58,976 nucleotides of DNA from JBBKXP01 sp038251315 (GTDB lineage: Bacteria > Pseudomonadota > Alphaproteobacteria > Rhodobacterales > Rhodobacteraceae): the NCBI GenBank assembly GCA_038251315.1, contig JBBSBK010000006.1:1-58976 (forward strand), given 5' to 3'. The notes under the pieces were generated by a model. It searched no databases. It was not told the DNA's origin and worked only from the letters and a program-made list of their open reading frames with translations. The position numbers and the translations under genes were made by a program. Shown here one piece after another: positions 44,975 through 53,901 of this stretch (position 1 is its first letter; each line of letters begins with the position of its first letter).

Positions 44975-46479
44975 TTTGACGGTTCGGTCGAAGCAGGGTT
45001 TGCGTCGACGGCGCCGGTTTCGCCGGCGTTAGGCGCCGCGTTCTGACTGACCAGCGCGCCGTCCTGCCAGTCGCCCGATTCGGGCGCGGGGGCCGGATTT
45101 TCGGCAGTGGGAGCATATGTCATCGTGCCTTCGCCCTGCCGCCGTCCGTTCTGGAACATGCCCGAATAGACGTCGCCATTGGCGTAGGTGGCCAGCCCAA
45201 GGCCCGAAATTTCGCCGTTTTCCCACTGTCCTTCGTAGATGAAAGCCTCGTTTTCCGGCGTTTCTGGGCGATCGGCGATCGTGATCTTGCCGCGCCCGTG
45301 TCGCTGTCCGTCCTTGAACCCGCCGAAATAGATGGTCCCATCGGCATAGGTGGCGGTGCCCGTACCGTTTCTCTGACCCTCGGCCCATTGGCCGTCGTAA
45401 GTATATCCATCGGCATAGGTCATCTTGCCCTGACCGTCGTTCTTGGCATTAACAAAGTCGCCCTCGTACACAAGACCATTGGCATAGGTCGCCACACCAC
45501 GCCCGTTGATGACGCCGCCGGCCCACGCGCCCTCATAGGTGGATCCATCGGCATAGGTGATCTTGCCCGTGCCATCGGCCAGATCGGACTTGAAGGTGCC
45601 GTCATAGATCGATCCATCGGGGTAGGTGACTTGCCCCTGACCCTCGATCTGCCCGTTCGCCCATGCGCCGATATAGGTATAGCCGTCGCTGCCCCGGAAC
45701 GTGCCCTGCCCATGCCGTTTGTCTTCGGCAAAGCCGCCCTGATAGACGTCGCCGTTGGCATAGGTGACGGTGCCGGTGCCTTGACGGCGACCGGCGACAA
45801 GATCACCTTCGTAGATGTCGCCGTTGGGCTGTACCAACCGCCCGGTGCCTTCGATCTGGCCGTTCACCCATGTGCCGACGTATTTCAGACCGTCGGGCAT
45901 GGTCAGCGTTCCGTCGCCCTCGCGTTCGCCGTTGGCAAGGTTGCCTTCATAGATCGCCCCGTCGGGGTAGGTGATCTTGCCGACTCCCTCTTTCACACCG
46001 TTGACCCAGGGGCCTGTATAGCTGTAACCGCCGGGGCTGGTCATGGTGCCAATGCCGTTGTGCATGGCATTGCTGAATTCGCCCTCGTAACGCACGCCGT
46101 TGGCGTAGACGGCGATGCCGGTGCCGCTGATCTTGCCGTCTTCCCATGATCCCTCATAGGTGCCGCCGTCGGCGAATGTGATCCGGCCCTCTCCTTCGGG
46201 TTTGCCGCGCGCGAACGTGCCTTCGTAGACCGATCCGTTGGGGAAACGGGCGGTGCCTTGCCCCTTGATTTCACCCTCAAACCACTCGCCGGTATAGGAA
46301 TAGCCGTTGGGCAGGGTGTAGGTGCCCATGCCATGCTGCTTGCCGTTCAGAAAGCTGCCCTCGTAGACGCCACCATCGTCGTATTGTTTGGTCTGGACGG
46401 TCTGGGCGACGGCCATGCCACCCAGCCCAAAGGCCAGTGCGGCGGCCAGCAATCCCGGCGCGAAACGGATACGAGTCAT
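44971..46479 (-). CDS. Exported MORN-repeat protein, 18 repeats
   Basis: The 502-residue protein has a signal peptide (MTRIRFAPGLLAAALAFGLGGMAVAQ) and then about 18 tandem 23-residue MORN repeats of the form YxGxFxxGxxxGxGxxxYxDG, from ~residue 36 to ~455. Repeat 16 has an insertion (DRPETPENEA). A short Ala/Asn/Glu-rich, disordered tail ends the protein. MORN arrays form elongated beta-strand rods that bind membranes or proteins. In bacteria the role is mostly unknown; a periplasmic or surface scaffold is inferred. Confidence 0.92.
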   Translation of the reverse strand: MTRIRFAPGLLAAALAFGLGGMAVAQTVQTKQYDDGGVYEGSFLNGKQHGMGTYTLPNGYSYTGEWFEGEIKGQGTARFPNGSVYEGTFARGKPEGEGRITFADGGTYEGSWEDGKISGTGIAVYANGVRYEGEFSNAMHNGIGTMTSPGGYSYTGPWVNGVKEGVGKITYPDGAIYEGNLANGEREGDGTLTMPDGLKYVGTWVNGQIEGTGRLVQPNGDIYEGDLVAGRRQGTGTVTYANGDVYQGGFAEDKRHGQGTFRGSDGYTYIGAWANGQIEGQGQVTYPDGSIYDGTFKSDLADGTGKITYADGSTYEGAWAGGVINGRGVATYANGLVYEGDFVNAKNDGQGKMTYADGYTYDGQWAEGQRNGTGTATYADGTIYFGGFKDGQRHGRGKITIADRPETPENEAFIYEGQWENGEISGLGLATYANGDVYSGMFQNGRRQGEGTMTYAPTAENPAPAPESGDWQDGALVSQNAAPNAGETGAVDANPASTEPSN

Positions 46480-46615
46480 CTGCGGTATTCCCCCGGTTAC
46501 AGCCCTTGCAAGCCTATCGTTCTGTCAGTCCAGTGACAACGGGGAAGGCGGCGCAATCGACTTTCCCCCGCTGACCGATCTGGTAAACCCAGCCTGATCT
46601 TGCCACGGGGCCACC

Positions 46616-48274
46616 ATGACCGACCGCTTTCGCCTGACCCTTGCCCAGTTGAACCCCACAGTGGGCGATTTGGCTGGCAATGCGGCGCTGGCGCATGATG
46701 CATGGATTCAGGGCAGGGATGCGGCGGCCGATCTGGTAGCGCTGCCGGAAATGTTCATCACCGGCTACAACGCGCAGGATCTGGTCATGAAGCCGGCGTT
46801 TCAACTGGCGGCGCAGGCGACGCTGGAACAATTGGCGCGCGACTGTGCAGATGGTCCGGCGCTGACCATCGGCGGGCCGCATGTCGACGGTGCGGAACTC
46901 TACAACGCTTATTTCGTGCTCAAGGGCGGCCGGATCGTGTCGCGGACGCTGAAACACAACCTTCCGAACGAGACGGTGTTCGACGAGGTCCGCATCTTTG
47001 ACGCAGGCCCGCTGGGCGGGCCCTATGCTGTCGGCAACACGGTGATCGGCAGCCCGATCTGCGAGGATGCCTGGCACCCCGAAGTGTCCGAAACCCTTGC
47101 CGAAACCGGGGCCGAGTTCTTGTTGGTGCCCAACGGGTCGCCCTATTACCGGGGCAAGATGGAGACCCGCTTGAACATGATGGTCGCCCGCGTGATCGAG
47201 ACGGGGCTGCCGCTGATATATCTCAATATGGTTGGGGGGCAGGACGATCAGGTCTTCGACGGCGGATCGTTCGCGCTCAACCCCGGCGGGGTGCTGGCGG
47301 TGCAACTGCCGCTGTTCGACGCCATGGTCAGCCATATCGACCTTGAACGCAGGGCCGGCGGTTGGCGGGTCGTGGACGGCCCGATGGCGCATTTGCCCGA
47401 CGAGACCGAGCAGGATTACCGCGCGATGGTGCAATCCTTGCGCGACTACATGCGCAAGACCGGGTTCACCAAGGCGCTGCTGGGCCTGTCTGGCGGCATC
47501 GACAGCGCCATCGTGGCGACCATTGCCGCTGATGCGCTGGGACCGCAGAATGTACGTTGCGTCATGCTGCCGTCGCAATACACTTCGCGGGCCTCGTTGG
47601 ACGATGCGGCGGCAGTGGCGGCGGCGCTGGGCTGCCGGATCGATACCGTGTCCATCACCGGGCCACAGGCGGCTGTCAGCCAAGCCCTTGCCCCGTTGTT
47701 CGAAGGGCTGGAGCCGGGCCTGACCGAGGAAAACATCCAGTCGCGCTTGCGCGGACTTTTGCTCATGGCGCAGTCCAACAAGTTCGGCGAGATGCTGCTG
47801 ACCACCGGCAACAAATCCGAGGTGGCCGTGGGATATGCGACCATCTATGGCGATATGTCGGGCGGCTACAATCCGATCAAGGATCTCTACAAGATGCGGG
47901 TGTTTGCCACATGCCGCTGGCGCAACGCCAATCACCGCGATTGGATGATGGCTCCGGCGGGCGAAGTGATCCCGCCCCGCATCATCGACAAGCCTCCGAG
48001 TGCCGAGCTGCGCGAAAACCAGCGCGACGACGACAGCCTGCCGCCCTACGAGGTGCTGGACGGCATCCTTGAAATGCTGGTGGATCACGACCGTTCCGTC
48101 GCCGATTGCGTCGCGGCGGGTTATGACCGGGATACTGTCAAAAAGGTCGAACACCTAATTTATATCAGCGAATACAAACGGTTCCAGTCGGCGCCCGGCA
48201 CACGGCTGACCAAAGGCGCGTTCTGGCTGGATCGTCGGTATCCCATCGTCAATCGCTGGCGGGACCCCAGCTAG
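46616..48274 (+). CDS. nadE: Glutamine-dependent NAD+ synthetase
   Basis: The 552-residue enzyme makes NAD+ from deamido-NAD+, ATP and glutamine. The N-terminal nitrilase-like glutaminase shows its Glu-Lys-Cys triad in LPEMFITGYNAQDL, LKHNLPNETVFDE and GSPICEDAWHPE. The C-terminal synthetase has the PP-loop GLSGGIDSAIVATIAADALG and TGNKSEVAVGYATIYGDM. The start at ATG 46616 fits the family. Confidence 0.95.
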   Translation: MTDRFRLTLAQLNPTVGDLAGNAALAHDAWIQGRDAAADLVALPEMFITGYNAQDLVMKPAFQLAAQATLEQLARDCADGPALTIGGPHVDGAELYNAYFVLKGGRIVSRTLKHNLPNETVFDEVRIFDAGPLGGPYAVGNTVIGSPICEDAWHPEVSETLAETGAEFLLVPNGSPYYRGKMETRLNMMVARVIETGLPLIYLNMVGGQDDQVFDGGSFALNPGGVLAVQLPLFDAMVSHIDLERRAGGWRVVDGPMAHLPDETEQDYRAMVQSLRDYMRKTGFTKALLGLSGGIDSAIVATIAADALGPQNVRCVMLPSQYTSRASLDDAAAVAAALGCRIDTVSITGPQAAVSQALAPLFEGLEPGLTEENIQSRLRGLLLMAQSNKFGEMLLTTGNKSEVAVGYATIYGDMSGGYNPIKDLYKMRVFATCRWRNANHRDWMMAPAGEVIPPRIIDKPPSAELRENQRDDDSLPPYEVLDGILEMLVDHDRSVADCVAAGYDRDTVKKVEHLIYISEYKRFQSAPGTRLTKGAFWLDRRYPIVNRWRDPS

Positions 48275-48383
48275 ATGTGGCGGCGTCGCTAAACTGATAT
48301 GTTCCGCGGCAGCGGTCAGACCGATTGGCGCAACCAATGACAAATGCTGCCCCGCGCCCATAATGTTCTGCCAACCAGCCGTT

Positions 48384-48396
48384 GTTATCAGATAAC
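48384..48396. promoter_or_regulatory. GTTATC-A-GATAAC inverted repeat in a promoter region
   Basis: A perfect 6-bp dyad with one central base lies 107 bases upstream of the SH3-domain gene, just before a TTGACC -35-like element at 48406. It may be a regulator site for that gene; single occurrence, so weak. Confidence 0.3.
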
Positions 48397-48502
48397 CGGT
48401 AACTTTTGACCGCTCCGCCGGTTGTTCATTCGTTCGATCAGCGCGTTTGATCCGCTGCCATTCTGGCACCGGGACGCACCGATCCTTGAAAGGACGCTCG
48501 AC

Positions 48503-49186
48503 ATGAAACTTGCAACACTAGGTATGGCCTCGGCCATCGCTCTTGCCGCCGCCGCGCCTGCCTTTGCCCAGTCGGCCGAGGCCGTCGCCGCGACCGATCT
48601 CAACATCCGTTCCGGCCCCGGCCCGTTCTTTGACGTGGTCGGCGTGATCGCGGGTGGCGACAAAGTCATGCTTGACGGTTGTCTCGACGCCAGTGCCTGG
48701 TGCCAGGTCACCTATAACGGCACGACCGGCTGGTCGTCGTCCGACTATCTGGCCGTGGGTGTGGAAGATCAGGCGGTCGCGCTGACCACCCGACCGGCTT
48801 CCGTCAGCGTCAACACGGTGACCTACGAGGATACCGCGCAGACCCAGACCGACACGAACAACGCCGCCGTCGGCGGTGCAACGCTGGGCGCGCTGGTGGG
48901 CTTCGCGGTGGGTGGACCGATCGGTGGCATCGTCGCTGGTGGCATTCTCGGGGCCGGTGTTGGCGTCGCTGCCACCGAACCGACCGAGCAGACGGTGACC
49001 TATATCACCCAGAACCCGGTCGAAACCGTTTATCTAGACGGTGAAGTGGTTGTTGGTGCCGGTGTACCGAATACCGTGACGACCTACGACATTCTGGATC
49101 AGCCTGAACTGCGCTATCTCAACGTCAACGGTCAGACCGTCGTGGTCGATGCGCAGACCAACACGATCGTGCGCGTAATCCGCTAA
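48503..49186 (+). CDS. Exported SH3b-domain protein with DUF1236-like tail
   Basis: The 227-residue protein has a signal peptide (MKLATLGMASAIALAAAAPAFAQ) and a bacterial SH3 domain (TDLNIRSGPGPFFDVVGVIAGGDKV..GWSSSDYLAV). A Gly-rich central stretch follows (LGALVGFAVGGPIGGIVAGGILGAGVG) that may insert in or cross a membrane. The C-terminal domain resembles DUF1236 (LRYLNVNGQTVVVDAQTNTIVRVI). AAAGGA precedes the ATG at 48503. Binding to cell wall is likely for the SH3b part. Confidence 0.85.
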   Translation: MKLATLGMASAIALAAAAPAFAQSAEAVAATDLNIRSGPGPFFDVVGVIAGGDKVMLDGCLDASAWCQVTYNGTTGWSSSDYLAVGVEDQAVALTTRPASVSVNTVTYEDTAQTQTDTNNAAVGGATLGALVGFAVGGPIGGIVAGGILGAGVGVAATEPTEQTVTYITQNPVETVYLDGEVVVGAGVPNTVTTYDILDQPELRYLNVNGQTVVVDAQTNTIVRVIR

Positions 49187-49207
49187 CGCCGATCAGCGAG
49201 AACGCGG

Positions 49208-49239
49208 GGGCGGTCCGGGCGATCCGGGCCGCCCTTTTT
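49208..49239 (+). terminator. Rho-independent terminator after the SH3-domain gene
   Basis: GGGCGGTCCGG, loop GCGAT, CCGGGCCGCCC, then TTTTT form an 11-bp stem with one G-T pair and a T-run, 22 bases past the stop codon. It is the clearest intrinsic terminator in the window. The rest of the 316-base gap 49187-49502 holds nothing else I can support. Confidence 0.88.
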
Positions 49240-49502
49240 GCGGCGCGCAGGACTTTGATTTCCGGCATCATTTGGTTGCCTTTGATGCTGATCGAGATCA
49301 GTGAATACCAGCTGACCAAAGCGGCGTGTCGGTTTAAGCGCCGTTCTACAATCGTCAGTCTCGAGAGAGACCAATAGCAGGAACGGTCTGTGCACGGATA
49401 TCAGAACGCAGACCCGGTGCCCTGACCAGTCGGTAATATGGGTCACACGATCTTCGCGTTCGCGTGTTATTATAAGCGGTGCAGATAATAGAAAGGCGCA
49501 GC

Positions 49503-50444
49503 ATGAAACACATTTTCTCCTTGATGATCGTCGCCAGCGTGATGGCAACGCCCTTGTTCAGTGAAACCCTGACCGTGATGTCGTTCAACATCTACGGTGG
49601 CGGGGCCAATGACGGCAAACCGGTGGATGAAACCGTGGCAGCGATCCGGGCTGCCGGGGCAGATGTGATCGGGGTTCAGGAAACCCGGCTGGAGAGTGAG
49701 ACCTGCACTGCTGACGTTTGCCCTGCCCAAGGGGTATCAGTGGCCAAGGACATCGCAGATGCACTGGGCTTTTATTACTACGATCAGACGCAAGAGAATG
49801 CCGCACTTTGGGCCAATGCCGTCATTTCGCGTTTTCCCATCGGGGCGGCCAGCCCGCATGATCTGGGGGTGTCGATTGACGTGAATGGCACGACCGTCTG
49901 GATCTTCAACATCCACCTCGACGACGAACCCTATCAGCCCTATCAGGCGCTGGGCATTGAATATGGCCCCGCCCCCTTTGTGTCGACCGCGCCGGAGCTG
50001 ATTGACTGGGCCGACCGCACCCGCAGACCGGCGATGGACCTGCTGATGGCTGACATGGCGGCGGCTGGCGACGCCATCGCGTTTGTCACCGGAGATTTCA
50101 ACGAACCCTCAATGCTCGACTGGACGACCGGGACCGTCGCGGCGGGATTGCAACCGGTCGCTGTTGCTTGGCCGGCAACCAAACTTCTGACCGATGCCGG
50201 GTTTGCCGACGCCTACCGCGAAGTCTGGCCCTCGCCCGAGGCCAAGCCGGCCTTTACCTGGACCCCGCGCTGGACAACCGAGGACGACCCGACCGATCAC
50301 CACGACCGGATCGATTTTGTCTTTGTGCGCGGGGCTACGGCCACATCGGCATCGATCGTGGGCGAGGATGGGCCAAGGTCGGACATCGTTGTCATGCCAT
50401 GGCCTTCGGATCACCGCGCGGTCGTGGCGACCGTTGGTTTCTGA
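49503..50444 (+). CDS. Exported endonuclease/exonuclease/phosphatase-family protein
   Basis: The ~313-residue protein has a signal peptide (MKHIFSLMIVASVMATPLFS) and the DNase I-like fold: TVMSFNIYGGG, GVQETRLE with the metal Glu, NIHLDDEP, VTGDFNEPS, RIDFVFVRG and WPSDHRAVVA with the catalytic His. Substrates of exported members range from DNA to phosphoesters and sphingomyelin; none can be chosen here. Confidence 0.88.
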   Translation: MKHIFSLMIVASVMATPLFSETLTVMSFNIYGGGANDGKPVDETVAAIRAAGADVIGVQETRLESETCTADVCPAQGVSVAKDIADALGFYYYDQTQENAALWANAVISRFPIGAASPHDLGVSIDVNGTTVWIFNIHLDDEPYQPYQALGIEYGPAPFVSTAPELIDWADRTRRPAMDLLMADMAAAGDAIAFVTGDFNEPSMLDWTTGTVAAGLQPVAVAWPATKLLTDAGFADAYREVWPSPEAKPAFTWTPRWTTEDDPTDHHDRIDFVFVRGATATSASIVGEDGPRSDIVVMPWPSDHRAVVATVGF

Positions 50445-50559
50445 TTTCGGGGCAGACGTGGGCAGGTAACGGGTACGGTATTTCCCAATTCGCCCCGTTG
50501 TCTTTGCCACGGGTGCGGCTAAGTTGACTCCGACAAAATACCCACCGAAGGCTCCCCCC

Positions 50560-52023
50560 ATGCCCGAACCTGTTGAAACGGCCCCGTTGGCGGGCCGCTG
50601 GATCGCAATGGCCGCGCTTTTGATTGCCGGTTTCATGAACCTGATCGACATCACTATCGTCAACGTCGCCCTGCCGTCGATGCAATCGGCCTTTGACGCG
50701 ACCGACAGCCAGATTGAATGGGTCGTCGCCGTCTACATCCTGACCTTCGCCCTGCTGCTGTTGCCCGCCGGGCGGTTGGGCGATGTCTATGGCCGCCGGT
50801 TGATGTTCATCGCCGGGGTGGTCGTGTTCACCATCGGATCGACCTTGTGTGGCATGGCCCCGTCGATGGAAGGGCTGATCGGTGCGCGGGTCCTTCAGGG
50901 CATCGGCGGTGCGATGATGACGCCGCAGACGCTGGCCATCGTGCCGGTGTTGTTTCAACCGAAAGAACGCGGGCTGGCATTCGCCCTGTTCGGGCTTTCG
51001 GCGGGGTTGGCATCGGTGACCGGGCCGGTTTTGGGCGGGTTGCTGATCGGGCTGGATATCTGGGGTATGGACTGGCGTCCGATCTTTCTGGTCAACGTCC
51101 CGGTTGGCGTGATCGCGGTGATCGCGGCGCTGCGCTATGTGCCGGTCATCCCGGGGGGCGAAGGGCTTCGCTTGGATTATGTCGGCGTCGTGCTTGCGGC
51201 GCTGACACTTCTGCTGCTGCTGTTCCCGCTGATCGAGGGGCGGCAGTTGGGCTGGCCGCTGTGGTGTTTCGCCATGATCGTCGCTGCCCTGCCTGCCCTG
51301 CTGGCGTTTCTGGCATGGGAACGGCGGCAGGCCGCCACGGGTGCGCCGCAGCTGCTGCCCGTCGAGTTGATGGGCAACGGCGATTATATGTATGGGTCGT
51401 TGCTGACCGGACTGATCTTTATGGGCATGCCGGGGCTGTTCCTGACGCTGGCCCTGATGTTTCAGGTCGGCAACGGCCTGACCACGCTGCAATCGGGGCT
51501 GACGACGATGCCGTTTTCGGTTGGCGTGCTGATCGCGTCGCTGGCATCTGGCCGGTTGGGCATCCGGTTTCCGCGCCAGCGCATTTCGGTCGGGGCGTTC
51601 ATGATGGGTGTGGGCATGATCCTGTTGCGGTTCGCCGTGCCCGGACCGGGCGAGGCATTGGTGCAAAGCGCGTTCATCCTGCCGCTGATCGTCGCGGGCC
51701 TTGGCCTTGGCACCGCGATTTCGCCGCTGTTCCAGACCGTGCTGGCCAATGTCGCGGGGCGCGATACCGGGTCGGCGTCGGGCGCGCTGCAATCGTTCCA
51801 GCAGGTCGGTGGCGCGATCGGGCTGGCAGTCGTGGGCGAAATTTTCTTTTCCACTCTGCGCGGGGGAATGACGACAGCCGTCGATCCGGCGGCGGCGTAC
51901 AGTCAGGCCGTGCTGATGGCGCTGCTGATCGTCCCGGTGCCGTTTCTGGCGCTGTCGGCAATGGTCTGGCGGCTGCCCGAGCCGGAATTGAGTGGGGATC
52001 AGCGGCCTGTGACGGTCGAATAA
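50560..52023 (+). CDS. DHA2-family MFS drug/solute exporter (EmrB/QacA type)
   Basis: The ~487-residue protein has 14 hydrophobic helices and DHA2 motifs: LIDITIVNVALPSMQ in helix 1, AGRLGDVYGRRLMF (motif A) and LQGIGGAMMTPQTLAI (motif C region). It exports drugs or metabolites by proton antiport. ATG 50560 is preferred to a TTG at 50524. No emrA-type partner is beside it. Confidence 0.9.
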   Translation: MPEPVETAPLAGRWIAMAALLIAGFMNLIDITIVNVALPSMQSAFDATDSQIEWVVAVYILTFALLLLPAGRLGDVYGRRLMFIAGVVVFTIGSTLCGMAPSMEGLIGARVLQGIGGAMMTPQTLAIVPVLFQPKERGLAFALFGLSAGLASVTGPVLGGLLIGLDIWGMDWRPIFLVNVPVGVIAVIAALRYVPVIPGGEGLRLDYVGVVLAALTLLLLLFPLIEGRQLGWPLWCFAMIVAALPALLAFLAWERRQAATGAPQLLPVELMGNGDYMYGSLLTGLIFMGMPGLFLTLALMFQVGNGLTTLQSGLTTMPFSVGVLIASLASGRLGIRFPRQRISVGAFMMGVGMILLRFAVPGPGEALVQSAFILPLIVAGLGLGTAISPLFQTVLANVAGRDTGSASGALQSFQQVGGAIGLAVVGEIFFSTLRGGMTTAVDPAAAYSQAVLMALLIVPVPFLALSAMVWRLPEPELSGDQRPVTVE

Positions 52024-52401
52024 CTACTCCCACCACCGGTCGATGCTGGCGATATCGTCGTCGGACCAGCCGAAATGGTGCGCGAATTCGTGGACGGTGA
52101 TGTGCGACACTAGTTCTTGCAGGGTGACGTCGCGGTCCTCGAGTTCGTCCAGAATCGGTTCGCGGAACAGCCAGACCGTATCGGGGCCTTCGGGCATGTC
52201 GTCGGGCCGCTTTTCGGTCATCGGCACGCCGGTATAAAGGCCGGTGATGTCCCACGCGTCTTCGTCGTCATCCAGCCAGATCAGGGGCACGAAATCCTCG
52301 ACCCGGATCAGCACCTGCGCGGCATGGGCGCGGAATGCGGGCGGAAAGGCGGCCACGGTGTCGTGGGCGATTTTCGCGATGGCGTCAGCATCTGGTTTCA
52401 T
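52024..52401 (-). CDS. Zincin-like metallopeptidase (PF06262 type)
   Basis: The 125-residue protein has the HExxH site HEFAHHFGWSDDDIASID near its C-terminus and an acidic central region. It is the short cytoplasmic metallopeptidase/zincin group common in alphaproteobacteria. ATG 52401 is used; ATG 52410 would add three residues. It is convergent with the MFS gene and divergent from gltX. Confidence 0.88.
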   Translation of the reverse strand: MKPDADAIAKIAHDTVAAFPPAFRAHAAQVLIRVEDFVPLIWLDDDEDAWDITGLYTGVPMTEKRPDDMPEGPDTVWLFREPILDELEDRDVTLQELVSHITVHEFAHHFGWSDDDIASIDRWWE

Positions 52402-52461
52402 GCCCGTCATATGGACAATTCCGGGCCGCTGTGAAAGAGGCCGCGTAACAGGAGACACCCC

Positions 52462-53781
52462 ATGACCGTGACCCGTTTCGCCCCTTCGCCCACCGGCTGG
52501 CTGCATATCGGCAACTTGCGCGCCGCACTGATGAACTATGTCATCGCGCGTCAGCAGGGCGGCACATTCATCCTGCGGATCGACGATACCGATCAGGAAC
52601 GGTCCAAGCCCGAATATATCGATGGGATCAAGGATGCGCTGACATGGCTGGGGCTGGAGTGGAACCGGGTCGAACAGCAATCGCTGCGGCTGGATCGCTA
52701 TCTGGCGGTCAAGGATCGCCTGATCGCGATGGGGCGGCTGTACGAATGTTTCGAAACGCCTGTCGAGCTGGACCTGAAGCGCAAGAAGCAGCTCAACATG
52801 GGCAAGCCGCCGGTTTATGACCGGGCGGCTTTGGCACTGTCCGAAGCTGAAAAGGACCGGCTGCGGGCCGAACGGGGATCGCATTGGCGGTTCATGCTGG
52901 ATCTTGAGCGAATCGAATGGACGGACGGGATACTGGGGCCGATCTCGATTGATGCGACCAGCGTGTCCGACCCGGTGCTGATCAAGGAAAGCGGGCAGAT
53001 TTTATATACTTTTGCGTCGGTCGTTGATGACGTAGAAATGGGTGTCACCGATATCGTCCGCGGGTCGGATCATGTGACCAACACGGCGACGCAGATACAG
53101 ATCATCCGGGCGTTGGGCGGGGATGTGCCGCGCTTTGCGCATCATTCGCTGCTGACCGGACCGGATGGTGAAAAGCTGTCGAAACGCTTGGGCAATCTTG
53201 CCCTGCGCGACCTGCGGGCCGAGGGGATCGAGCCGATGGCGATCCTGTCGCTGATGGCGCGCTTAGGGTCGTCAGACCCGGTCGAGGTGCGCCATTCGGT
53301 GCAAGAGGTGGTGGACGGGTTCGATGTCGGGCATTTCGGCGTGGCCCCGACCAAGTTCGACCCGGCTGACCTGTCGCCGCTGACGGCGCGGTATCTGGCG
53401 TCGTTGCCGTTGGCCGCGGTGGCGGACAAAGTGGCGGCGCTGGGCGTGCCAGCGGATCAGGCCGAACGGTTCTGGATGGTTGTGCGCGACAACATTGCGG
53501 TGCTGGATGACATGGGCGCGTGGTGGGAATTGTTCCGCGATGGTGGTGCCGCTTTGGTCGATCCAGAAGATACCGATTTCGTCGCGCAGGCATTTGGGAT
53601 GCTGGGCGAACCACCCTATCGCGATGCGACTTGGGCGGATTGGACCGGCGCCGTCAAGGAGGCCACGGGGCGAAAGGGCAGGGGCCTGTTCATGCCGCTG
53701 CGCAAGGCCGTGACGGGGCGCGAACGCGGGCCGGAGATGGCCGACGTGATGCCGCTGTTGCGGGTCAAACCTGGGGTTTAG
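52462..53781 (+). CDS. gltX: Glutamyl-tRNA synthetase
   Basis: The 439-residue class I synthetase has the HIGH-type motif PSPTGWLHIGN (last His replaced by Asn) and the KMSKS-type motif GEKLSKRLGN. The catalytic domain includes ILRIDDTDQERS and IVRGSDHVTNTATQIQIIRALGG. At 439 residues it is shorter than typical ~470. Alphaproteobacteria often carry two gltX copies, so this may be one of a pair. Confidence 0.93.
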   Translation: MTVTRFAPSPTGWLHIGNLRAALMNYVIARQQGGTFILRIDDTDQERSKPEYIDGIKDALTWLGLEWNRVEQQSLRLDRYLAVKDRLIAMGRLYECFETPVELDLKRKKQLNMGKPPVYDRAALALSEAEKDRLRAERGSHWRFMLDLERIEWTDGILGPISIDATSVSDPVLIKESGQILYTFASVVDDVEMGVTDIVRGSDHVTNTATQIQIIRALGGDVPRFAHHSLLTGPDGEKLSKRLGNLALRDLRAEGIEPMAILSLMARLGSSDPVEVRHSVQEVVDGFDVGHFGVAPTKFDPADLSPLTARYLASLPLAAVADKVAALGVPADQAERFWMVVRDNIAVLDDMGAWWELFRDGGAALVDPEDTDFVAQAFGMLGEPPYRDATWADWTGAVKEATGRKGRGLFMPLRKAVTGRERGPEMADVMPLLRVKPGV

Positions 53782-53796
53782 TCCGGCTGCGCCGGA
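53782..53796 (+). terminator. Hairpin after gltX, TCCGGC-TGC-GCCGGA
   Basis: A perfect 6-bp stem with a 3-base loop starts right after the gltX stop and is followed by CTGCGGCGCGGATATTTT. From memory, the sequence style (CTGCGGCGCGGATATTTT..CCAAAAGAA) resembles an intergenic element common after genes in Rhodobacteraceae. A transcription-end role is likely but not certain. Confidence 0.45.
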
Positions 53797-53901
53797 GCCT
53801 GCGGCGCGGATATTTTCAGCCAAAAGAATGCGGCAGTCAGTCGTTTCCTGAACCGATGCAAGCGTTTGGCTATGTGGAATGACCGCGGCAGCGGCGATCG
53901 T

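Noticed and set aside
45100..46380. Regular ~69-bp periodicity resembling a repeat array or CRISPR.
   Set aside because: The period is three times 23 residues and is fully explained by MORN repeats; there are no conserved DNA repeats with unique spacers.
46514..48154. A 546-codon minus-strand frame opposite nadE.
   Set aside because: The plus strand encodes all NadE catalytic motifs; the antisense product has no recognisable feature.
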